Below, piece by piece: positions 42,215 through 48,930 of a stretch of DNA of 64,000 nt. Source of the stretch: an uncultured Lachnospiraceae bacterium (GTDB lineage: Bacteria; Bacillota; Clostridia; Lachnospirales; Lachnospiraceae). The DNA lies in contig CAMKQH010000004.1 of the NCBI GenBank assembly GCA_946414885.1, positions 1 to 64,000 on the forward strand. The letters are read 5' to 3'. The position numbers and the translations under genes are program-made. The notes beneath the pieces are model-generated. The model made no database searches. It was not told the origin of the DNA and saw only the letters and a list, made by a program, of their open reading frames with translations. How positions within the stretch are numbered: the first letter of the stretch is position 1; the number at the start of each line of letters is the position of its first letter.

Positions 42215-42252
42215 TGAGCAAACGAGGTGCTGCAAGGCGTCAAGTTTGCTCA
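42215..42252 (+). repeat. 5' leader hairpin of dut
   Basis: TGAGCAAAC (42215-42223) pairs with GTTTGCTCA (42244-42252) around a 20-base loop. It would begin within a few bases of the predicted transcript start, so it may protect the mRNA 5' end. There is no strong T run. Confidence 0.55.
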
Positions 42253-42284
42253 TGTTAGTTTTGGGAGAATGAGGAGGAGTTATA

Positions 42285-42797
42285 ATGAGACGGATTGCCC
42301 AGTTTTTCAAAGTAAGCAAGGAACAATTTACGAATGCGCTGAGAGAAGAGTTTCCGCAGTATTCCGAAAAAGATCTTGAAGAGATCTATGAAGAGATTAA
42401 GCTTCCCAAAAGAGCGACAAAGGGCAGTGCGGGATATGATTTTTATGCTCCCTTTTCCTTTAGCCTTACGCCCGGGTCCACGATCAAGATTCCTACGGGA
42501 ATCCGCGTAAAGATGGAAGAGGACTGGGTATTGAAGATTTATCCCAGGAGCGGGCTTGGTTTTAAATATCGCCTGCAAATGAACAATACCGTTGGTATTA
42601 TTGACAGTGATTATTATTATTCCGACAATGAAGGGCATATCTTTATCAAAATGACGAACTGCTCAAACGAAGGCAGAACCGTTGAGGTTTCCGCTGGGAG
42701 CGGATTTGCGCAGGGAATCTTTTTGGAATATGGCATTACCGTTGACGATGACGCAGACGGAATCCGCAACGGTGGCTTTGGAAGTACGACGAAATAA
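42285..42797 (+). CDS. dut: dUTP diphosphatase (trimeric type)
   Basis: The 170-residue trimeric dUTPase removes dUTP and supplies dUMP. The motifs in order are GSAGYDFYAP (motif 1), YPRSGLGFKYRLQ (2), NTVGIIDSDYY (3), SGFAQGIFLEYG (4) and the C-terminal NGGFGSTTK (5), all intact. An N-terminal helical region of about 40 residues (MRRIAQFFKVSKEQFTNALR and following) is longer than in minimal dUTPases. GGAGGAG precedes the ATG. It follows nrdDG, so dNTP supply and clean-up genes are adjacent, though with separate promoters. Confidence 0.95.
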   Translation: MRRIAQFFKVSKEQFTNALREEFPQYSEKDLEEIYEEIKLPKRATKGSAGYDFYAPFSFSLTPGSTIKIPTGIRVKMEEDWVLKIYPRSGLGFKYRLQMNNTVGIIDSDYYYSDNEGHIFIKMTNCSNEGRTVEVSAGSGFAQGIFLEYGITVDDDADGIRNGGFGSTTK

Positions 42798-42806
42798 AAG
42801 TAAGCA

Positions 42807-42854
42807 GAACGGGACAGGGGGACGTGTCTATAGACACGTCCCCCTGTCCCGTTC
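42807..42854. repeat. 48-base perfect palindrome between dut and cotJ
   Basis: Bases 42807-42830 are the exact reverse complement of 42831-42854, so RNA from either strand could fold into a stem of about 22 bp with a tiny loop. Its core GGGGACGTGTC also occurs in the hairpin at 18785. No good T run follows on either strand. It may act as a transcription stop for dut or be a small mobile palindromic repeat. Confidence 0.92.
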
Positions 42855-42944
42855 ATCTGATTCGGTTCGGGCTCTGGTTTTGTAACCAAATGTAAGAGAC
42901 GGCATATGAATAAAATATAAAAACAGAAAGGATCATAGGCTCGA

Positions 42945-43124
42945 ATGACGGATTATCAGGATTATGCAGGCGTTAGCGCGTGGAAGAATCGTCCACTGGC
43001 CATGGCGTACGTTGAAATACAGCGCTTTGACAAGGTGTATGATGACTTGGAAAAGGCATATCGCATCGGAACGATCTTTCCCGACTTAAACAAGCCCTTC
43101 ACCGGGAGGAGGTGCGAGGCATGA
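42945..43124 (+). CDS. cotJA: CotJA, spore coat-associated protein
   Basis: The 59-residue CotJA-family protein is recognised by PLAMAYVEIQRFDKVYDDLE followed by AYRIGTIFPDLNKPF, which matches the conserved small coat protein that starts this cluster. The stop overlaps the cotJB start (ATGA) and a GGGAGGAGG ribosome binding site for cotJB lies inside its end, showing coupled translation. In B. subtilis the cotJ operon is made in the mother cell under sigma-E. A CATATGAA at 42903 might be part of such a promoter, but the -35 is unclear. Confidence 0.9.
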   Translation: MTDYQDYAGVSAWKNRPLAMAYVEIQRFDKVYDDLEKAYRIGTIFPDLNKPFTGRRCEA

Positions 43125-43375
43125 ATGGAAAGGATCAGCTCCTCTTTAACATTGGCGTGGTAGATTTTACGATGGTGGATCTTGGACTGTTCCTGGATAC
43201 GCACCCCACGGATCAAAAAGCGCTTGAGTATTATCAGCATTATGTGCAGATCAAAAAGCAACTGTGCAGGGAATTTGGAAAGAAATATTATCCGCTCACC
43301 ATGGCTGAAGCGGATTCTGGCAAGAAGTGGAGCTGGGGAGACGCGCCTCTTCCCTGGGAAGGAGGATGCGCATAA
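43121..43375 (+). CDS. cotJB: CotJB, spore coat peptide assembly protein
   Basis: The 84-residue CotJB has the family pattern: GVVDFTMVDLGLFLDTHPTD, YYQHYVQIKKQLCREFGKKY and the C-terminal Trp-rich WSWGDAPLPWEGGC. The ATG at 43121 is eight bases after GGGAGGAGG; a GTG at 43112 in frame lies inside that site. The stop codon shares its last base with the cotJC start (TAATG). Confidence 0.93.
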   Translation: MNGKDQLLFNIGVVDFTMVDLGLFLDTHPTDQKALEYYQHYVQIKKQLCREFGKKYYPLTMAEADSGKKWSWGDAPLPWEGGCA

Positions 43376-43989
43376 TGTGGAACTATGAAAAAAGACTGCA
43401 ATTTCCGGTGAATATCAAGGAACCCAACGCAAAACTGGCACAGATCATTATCTCTCAGTATGGCGGACCGGACGGAGAGATGGGAGCCAGCATGCGTTAT
43501 CTTTCCCAGAGATATGCCATGCCCTACAGGGAAATTGGCGGCCTTCTTACGGATATTGGAACCGAGGAACTTGCACATCTGGAAATGGTGGCAACGATCA
43601 TCCATCAGCTGACGCGAAATCTTTCGATGGAAGAGATTGAGCGAAGCGGCTTTGACAAATATTACGTGGATCATACCCTTGGCATCTGGCCCCAGGCGGC
43701 TGGCGGAGTGCCCTTTAATGCCTGTGAGTTTCAGAGTAAGGGTGACGTGATCACGGACCTGAGCGAAGACATGGCTGCGGAACAAAAAGCCAGAACCACT
43801 TACGATAACATCTTGCGACTGATCAAAGAGCCAGACGTCTGTGAACCCATCAAATTCCTGAGGGAAAGAGAAATTGTTCATTACCAGCGCTTTGGAGAGG
43901 CACTCCGAATGGCCTCGGATAAGCTGAATGAAAAGAATTTCTACGCCTTCAATCCTGGCTTTGACCAGTGCGAAAACGCCAACGGATAG
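43375..43989 (+). CDS. cotJC: CotJC, manganese-catalase-like spore coat protein
   Basis: This 204-residue member of the manganese catalase family carries the di-metal ligands in GTEELAHLEMVATIIH and EREIVHYQRFGEAL, together with the upstream MRYLSQRYAMP helix. In spore formers it is a coat component that may detoxify peroxide. The ATG at 43375 begins the conserved MWNYEKRLQFPV, and the frame overlaps cotJB by one base. Presence of the complete cotJABC set together with spoIVA supports endospore formation. Confidence 0.95.
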   Translation: MWNYEKRLQFPVNIKEPNAKLAQIIISQYGGPDGEMGASMRYLSQRYAMPYREIGGLLTDIGTEELAHLEMVATIIHQLTRNLSMEEIERSGFDKYYVDHTLGIWPQAAGGVPFNACEFQSKGDVITDLSEDMAAEQKARTTYDNILRLIKEPDVCEPIKFLREREIVHYQRFGEALRMASDKLNEKNFYAFNPGFDQCENANG

Positions 43990-44047
43990 TTCTAAAAGAA
44001 CGACGGATTCATAAGATAAATCCATAGAACCGCATGGAGGCGTGCTT

Positions 44048-45484
44048 ATGATGGCCGGCTGGATCAAAGAAATAAGAGACGTTGTATGGGGGCCGTGGCT
44101 TCTTATCTTTCTTCTGGGAACGGGAGTTTATTTATGCATTTTGCTTCGGGGACTTCCCATAAGAAAACTGTTCCGGGCCGTGAAAATGGCTCTTGGGCCG
44201 ACGGAAGCGGATCAAAAAGATGGCATCTCTTCCTTTTCGAGTCTGGCTACGGAACTTGCGGCAACCATTGGAACCGGAAACGTGGTTGGCGTAGCCATGG
44301 CCATGACTGCCGGCGGACCGGGTGCGCTTCTTTGGATGATGATATCGGCACTGATCGGACTTTCCACAAAACTGACGGAGAGTACGCTTAGCGTAAAATA
44401 CAGGGTAAAGGACGGATCAGGGCTCCCGAAGGGAGGGCCCATGATCACGCTTTCCAAGGCATTTCCCCTGCCAAAGACTGGAAAAGTATTGGCGGGGTGT
44501 TATGCCTTTTTTGCGGTACTCTGTTCCCTGGGGATGGGGAATGCGGTACAAGCCAGCTCCATCGCTTCCTCCTTTCACGCGGCGTTCGGCTGGAAGGAAA
44601 AAAGCGTTGGAATGATTCTTGCAATGCTTACTTTGTTTGCGGTTAAGGGAGGAATGAAGCGAATCTCTAAGATATCAACGTATCTGGTCCCTGCCATGGG
44701 TGCGATCTACGTGGCGGGTTGTCTTGGGATCGTGGTGCTTCATTGGCAAAACCTGATTCCTGGATTGAAATGCATTTTCGTAGGTGCCTTTTCGCCTAGG
44801 GCAGTGTCGGGAGGCTTGTTTGGAGCGATAACGGCCTCCTGGATCAGAAGCCTAAATGCCGGAGTATCCTGCGGGGTATTTTCCAATGAGGCAGGACTTG
44901 GCGCAGGCGGAATCAGTGCTGCGGCGTCATCGGAAGAAGATCCGGTAAGGCAAGGCTGGATCAGTACTTCTGCGGTGTTTTTTGATACCTTGGTCATCTG
45001 TGTGATCACGGGAATTGCATATGCCTGCAGCGGAGTGGCCAGCGCGGCGCAGGAGGGTGAATTGCTCATGAAGAGTGGCTTGAAAGCAGATTCGTCAAAT
45101 GGCGCTGAACTTATGATCGCTGCGTTCGAAACCACATTTGGAAGATATGGAGGGGCCGTGCTTGGTACTTGCATTGCATTGTTCGCATTTGCGACCATAC
45201 TTGGCTGGGCGGCGCAGGGACAGATTGCGTTTGCTTATCTTTTTGGAGAAAAAAGAACTTGGTTATATCAAGCCGTCTATTCCTTTTTTACTTTTGTTGG
45301 AGCCACCGCCGGTTTGGGGATCCTGTGGATGTTGTCCGACGTGGCAAACGGGCTTTTGGCCATCCCGAATCTAATCTGTCTTTGGGTTATGGGACCAAAG
45401 GTCTGCAGGGAAATCCTTGCGTGGGAGAAAACGCAGGGGAGGCATTCCGATCCTCCAAAACGGTTCTTTCGAAATCATGGTTGA
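44048..45484 (+). CDS. AGCS-family amino acid:cation symporter
   Basis: The 478-residue, roughly 11-span membrane protein has the sodium:alanine symporter signature SSFSSLATELAATIGTGNVV followed by GVAMAMTAGGPGALLWMM, and SNEAGLGAGGISAAASSEED. It probably imports alanine or glycine with Na+ or H+. The start is ATG 44048, seven bases after GGAGG; the in-frame GTG at 44042 is too close to it. It does not seem linked to the cotJ genes. Its stop overlaps the miaB promoter, so there is little room for a terminator. Confidence 0.93.
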   Translation: MMAGWIKEIRDVVWGPWLLIFLLGTGVYLCILLRGLPIRKLFRAVKMALGPTEADQKDGISSFSSLATELAATIGTGNVVGVAMAMTAGGPGALLWMMISALIGLSTKLTESTLSVKYRVKDGSGLPKGGPMITLSKAFPLPKTGKVLAGCYAFFAVLCSLGMGNAVQASSIASSFHAAFGWKEKSVGMILAMLTLFAVKGGMKRISKISTYLVPAMGAIYVAGCLGIVVLHWQNLIPGLKCIFVGAFSPRAVSGGLFGAITASWIRSLNAGVSCGVFSNEAGLGAGGISAAASSEEDPVRQGWISTSAVFFDTLVICVITGIAYACSGVASAAQEGELLMKSGLKADSSNGAELMIAAFETTFGRYGGAVLGTCIALFAFATILGWAAQGQIAFAYLFGEKRTWLYQAVYSFFTFVGATAGLGILWMLSDVANGLLAIPNLICLWVMGPKVCREILAWEKTQGRHSDPPKRFFRNHG

Positions 45485-45509
45485 AATAATGATTTTCCTA
45501 AGGTATACT
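45481..45509 (+). promoter_or_regulatory. Sigma-A promoter for miaB
   Basis: TTGAAA (45481-45486), a 17-base spacer and TATACT (45504-45509); the -35 includes the stop codon of the preceding transporter gene. Confidence 0.75.
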
Positions 45510-45541
45510 TTGGAGTAGTATTTTCAGAAAGAGGAAGCAAA

Positions 45542-47035
45542 ATGTACGATTTTATCGATTTGGACCGGATTGACTTAAGCACGGAAGCTCCATCCAAGGA
45601 GCCGGAGCGTCAATATTATTTCATGGCAAAGCTTAGAGAGTTTGTGGCCAAGGAGGGAAAGCGCCTTGGACGGAGTCTTACTGCCTGCGTGGTGACCTTC
45701 GGTTGTCAGATGAATGCAAAGGACTCCGAAAAGCTTTCCGGAATCTTAAAAAAGACAGGGTACTTACTGACGGATGACGAAAATGCGGATTTTGTCATTT
45801 ATAATACCTGTACGGTCAGGGATAACGCGAATCAAAAGGTTTACGGAAGGCTTGGGGTCTTAAACGGATTTAAGAAAAAGAATCCGGCGATGAAGATCGC
45901 GCTCTGTGGCTGCATGACCCAGGAGAAAACGGTGATCGAAAAATTACGCGAGAGCTATCCCTTTGTTGACCTGGTGTTTGGAACCCATAATCTGTTTGCG
46001 TTTGCGGAACTGGCATACAGAGCCAATCTGGAAAAGAATATGGTGGTCGACGTTTGGAAGGGAACCGATCAAATCGTGGAGGACCTTCCGTCAGACAGAA
46101 AATATCCCTTTAAGTCCGGCGTAAACATTATGTTTGGCTGTAATAATTTCTGCAGCTACTGCATTGTGCCCTACGTAAGGGGCAGGGAGCGGAGCCGCGA
46201 CGCGAAGGAAATCCTCAGAGAGATTGAAAAGCTTGTGGACGACGGCGTTGTCGAAGTCATGCTGCTTGGACAAAACGTGAATTCCTACGGAAAGAATTTG
46301 GAAGACGGCATCACCTTTGCGCAGCTTTTAAGGGAAGTGGAAAAGATCGAAGGCTTAAAGCGAATCCGTTTTATGACCTCGCATCCAAAGGATTTATCGG
46401 ACGAGCTGATCCAGGTCATGAAGGAATCAAAGAAGATCTGCAGACACCTTCATCTGCCGCTGCAATCCGGATCCACGAAGATCCTGCAGGCCATGAACAG
46501 AAGATATACCAAGGAACAGTATCTGGCATTGGCTGAAAAGATCAGAAGAGAAATCCCTGACGTGTCGCTCACGACGGATATCATTGTGGGATTCCCGGGA
46601 GAAACAAGGGAGGACGTGCAGGATACCATCGACGTCATCCAAAAAGTGCAGTATGACAACGCCTTTACGTTCATTTATTCCAAGAGAACGGGAACGCCCG
46701 CCGCAGCCATGGAACAGGTGCCGGAGGATCAGGTTCACGAAGAGTTTGACAAAGTATTAAAGTGTGTTCAGGATACGGCGAGAATGCGCGTTAAACGATA
46801 TGAAGGGCAAGTGATGGAAGCCCTTGTGGAAGAAATCAATGACGGCAGTAATTCGGCGGAAGCGTTAAAGGAATTAAATGCCGGGCCGGACGAGATTCTT
46901 CTTACGGGCAGGCTCTCTAACAATACCATTGTCCATTTCCCGGGCAAGGCTGAGCAGGTGGGAACGCTGGTGATGGTGAAGCTTGACGAATGCAGGGGAT
47001 TTTATTATCTTGGAAGGATCGTAAGCGGGGAATAA
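45542..47035 (+). CDS. miaB: MiaB, tRNA-2-methylthio-N6-dimethylallyladenosine synthase
   Basis: The 497-residue radical-SAM methylthiotransferase has an N-terminal UPF0004 domain with three cysteines (FGCQMNAKDSEK, CTVR, CGCMTQE) holding the auxiliary cluster, the radical-SAM motif GCNNFCSYCIVPYVRGRERS, and a C-terminal TRAM domain (about 430-497). It adds the methylthio group to i6A37 in tRNAs reading U-starting codons. MiaA, which makes i6A37, is encoded 8 kb downstream. An N-terminal extension of about 50 residues precedes the domain, as in Bacillus and Clostridium forms. Confidence 0.96.
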   Translation: MYDFIDLDRIDLSTEAPSKEPERQYYFMAKLREFVAKEGKRLGRSLTACVVTFGCQMNAKDSEKLSGILKKTGYLLTDDENADFVIYNTCTVRDNANQKVYGRLGVLNGFKKKNPAMKIALCGCMTQEKTVIEKLRESYPFVDLVFGTHNLFAFAELAYRANLEKNMVVDVWKGTDQIVEDLPSDRKYPFKSGVNIMFGCNNFCSYCIVPYVRGRERSRDAKEILREIEKLVDDGVVEVMLLGQNVNSYGKNLEDGITFAQLLREVEKIEGLKRIRFMTSHPKDLSDELIQVMKESKKICRHLHLPLQSGSTKILQAMNRRYTKEQYLALAEKIRREIPDVSLTTDIIVGFPGETREDVQDTIDVIQKVQYDNAFTFIYSKRTGTPAAAMEQVPEDQVHEEFDKVLKCVQDTARMRVKRYEGQVMEALVEEINDGSNSAEALKELNAGPDEILLTGRLSNNTIVHFPGKAEQVGTLVMVKLDECRGFYYLGRIVSGE

Positions 47036-47059
47036 TTTTCGATGCATTTAAAAAAGTGC

Positions 47060-47088
47060 TTGCATTTCTAAAAACTTCGCATTAGAAT
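47060..47088 (+). promoter_or_regulatory. Sigma-A promoter for the SulP transporter
   Basis: TTGCAT (47060-47065), a 17-base spacer and TAGAAT (47083-47088). Confidence 0.65.
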
Positions 47089-47131
47089 GTGTCGTGGTTT
47101 TGAAAAGTTGTTGAATTAGGAGTGCATACAA

Positions 47132-48787
47132 ATGAATTATCTGAAACCAAAGCTTTTTTCCGTGATGAAAACCTATACGCCGCAGCAGTTCGGCAAGGAC
47201 GTGGTGGCAGGCGTGATCGTTGCAATCATAGCGCTTCCCTTGTCCATCGCGCTGGCGATCGCTTCCGGCGTTGGTCCTGAGGCAGGCATTTATACGGCGA
47301 TCATCGCTGGATTCCTGGTATCTTTCCTGGGTGGAAGCCGCGTACAGATTGCGGGACCAACTGCAGCGTTTGCGACGATTGTTGCCGGAATTGTCATGAA
47401 GGACGGCATGGACGGCCTCATCATTGCAACGATCATGGCTGGATTTCTTTTGATTTTCATGGGATTTTTTAAATTCGGAAATCTACTGAAATTCATACCG
47501 TTTACGATCACCACCGGATTTACGGCAGGCATTGCCGTGACGCTGTTTATTGGTCAGATCAAGGATTTTGCCGGAATCGTATACGAACATGGCGAAAAAC
47601 CCATTGAGACGGCTGAAAAGGTGGAAGCGATCATTGCAAACCTTGGAACGATCAATTGGATGGGCGTGCTCATCGGAGCAATCGCTCTTGCAATTCTGAT
47701 CATCTGGCCTAAGTTTGTAAAAAAGATCCCAGGCTCTTTGGTTGCCGTGATCGTGACCGCTACGCTGGTAGAGTGCTTAAAACTCGACGTGAATACCATT
47801 GGCAAGGCATTTACTAACATCCGGACGGGTTTACCGGGATTTTCGCTTAGTATGTCCCTGCTCGACATAAATCTTATGCGCGAACAGCTCCCGAACGCCG
47901 CGACCATTGCCATTTTGGCAGGCATTGAATCCCTGCTTTCCGCGGTTGTCGCTGACAGCATGATCGGATCCAAGCATTTGCCCAATATGGAGCTTGTGGC
48001 ACAGGGCGTTGCAAACATTGGATCGGTATGCTTTGGAGGAATTCCGGCAACCGGCGCCATTGCAAGAACCGCAGCAAACATTAAAAACGGCGGACGCACG
48101 CCCATTTCCGGAATGGTGCATTCCTTAACTCTCGTGATCGTCGTATTGTTTTTGATGCCTCTTGCTAAGCTGATTCCCATGCCCTGCATTGCAGCGATTT
48201 TGTTCCAGGTGGCTTACAACATGAGTGGATGGAGGAATTTTGTGAAGCTTTGCAAGGCTTCACCCATGAGTGACGTACTGGTGCTTGTGACCACTTTTGC
48301 GTTGACCGTGATCTTTGACCTGGTAGTGGCCATTGAGGTTGGCATTGTGCTTGCCGCGATCCTGTTCATGAAGAGAATGAGCGACGTGGCACAGGTGCAA
48401 GGCTGGAAGGAAGTGGATGATGAAAATGATCCTGAAAGCATCAATCTCCGCACCATTCCCGATCACGTGATGGTTTATGAGATCTCGGGTCCCATGTTCT
48501 TTGCGGCAGCCGGAAAAATCCTGGATATTTCCTACAAGGAAGACACGAAGGTTCTGGTTCTTAGAATGAGAAGCGTTACCGCCCTTGACGCGACGGCGCT
48601 GCGCAATCTGGAACAGCTGTATGATGATTGCAAGGAGAAGGGGATCCAAATGGTATTCTCTCACGTGAATGAGCAGCCCATGAAGGTGTTCCAAAAAGCG
48701 AAATTTGATCAAAAGGTCGGGAAAGAATTCTTTGCCCCTCACATTGACGATGCACTGGCACGGGCAAAGGAGCTGGCTAAGGGCTAA
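47132..48787 (+). CDS. SulP-family anion transporter with STAS domain
   Basis: The 551-residue protein has a membrane domain of some 12-14 spans with DVVAGVIVAIIALPLSIALA and the sulfate-transporter signature around GPEAGIYTAIIAGFLVSFLG and QIAGPTAAFATIVAG. It ends with a cytoplasmic STAS domain (about 440-551, with VMVYEISGPMFFAAAGKI and SVTALDATALRNLEQL). It could carry sulfate, bicarbonate or another anion; the sequence does not decide. It stands alone between miaB and mutS with its own promoter. Confidence 0.94.
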   Translation: MNYLKPKLFSVMKTYTPQQFGKDVVAGVIVAIIALPLSIALAIASGVGPEAGIYTAIIAGFLVSFLGGSRVQIAGPTAAFATIVAGIVMKDGMDGLIIATIMAGFLLIFMGFFKFGNLLKFIPFTITTGFTAGIAVTLFIGQIKDFAGIVYEHGEKPIETAEKVEAIIANLGTINWMGVLIGAIALAILIIWPKFVKKIPGSLVAVIVTATLVECLKLDVNTIGKAFTNIRTGLPGFSLSMSLLDINLMREQLPNAATIAILAGIESLLSAVVADSMIGSKHLPNMELVAQGVANIGSVCFGGIPATGAIARTAANIKNGGRTPISGMVHSLTLVIVVLFLMPLAKLIPMPCIAAILFQVAYNMSGWRNFVKLCKASPMSDVLVLVTTFALTVIFDLVVAIEVGIVLAAILFMKRMSDVAQVQGWKEVDDENDPESINLRTIPDHVMVYEISGPMFFAAAGKILDISYKEDTKVLVLRMRSVTALDATALRNLEQLYDDCKEKGIQMVFSHVNEQPMKVFQKAKFDQKVGKEFFAPHIDDALARAKELAKG

Positions 48788-48824
48788 ACTTGAGAAAAGT
48801 GATCGTTATTTAGAGAGAAAAAAG

Positions 48825-48853
48825 TATACAGAAACAAAATGTTGTGGTAAAAT
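48825..48853 (+). promoter_or_regulatory. Probable promoter for mutS
   Basis: TATACA (48825-48830), a 17-base spacer and TAAAAT (48848-48853). Four of six bases match at -35. Confidence 0.55.
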
Positions 48854-48897
48854 ATTGGCGGAGCGCAATTTCTAGTGTGCCCCGCCAATTTCTTTTT
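48854..48897 (+). terminator. Terminator of the SulP gene, overlapping the mutS start site
   Basis: ATTGGCGG (48854-48861) pairs with CCGCCAAT (48882-48889), with an inner GCGCA/TGTGC stem, then TTTCTTTTT. It begins right at the end of the mutS -10 box. Confidence 0.8.
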
Positions 48898-48930
48898 GGG
48901 AATCAATGCAAGGAAGCGAGTGGAAAAACA

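Noticed and set aside
43288..44067. 259-residue minus-strand frame opposite cotJC
   Set aside because: The plus strand holds the complete cotJABC set with overlapping starts; the reverse frame is a shadow.
47554..48189. 211-residue minus-strand frame opposite the SulP gene
   Set aside because: Hydrophobic composition simply reflects the reverse complement of membrane-span codons.
48844..48930. Upstream GTG start for MutS
   Set aside because: It would translate the promoter/terminator hairpin region; MutS similarity begins at ATG 48931.
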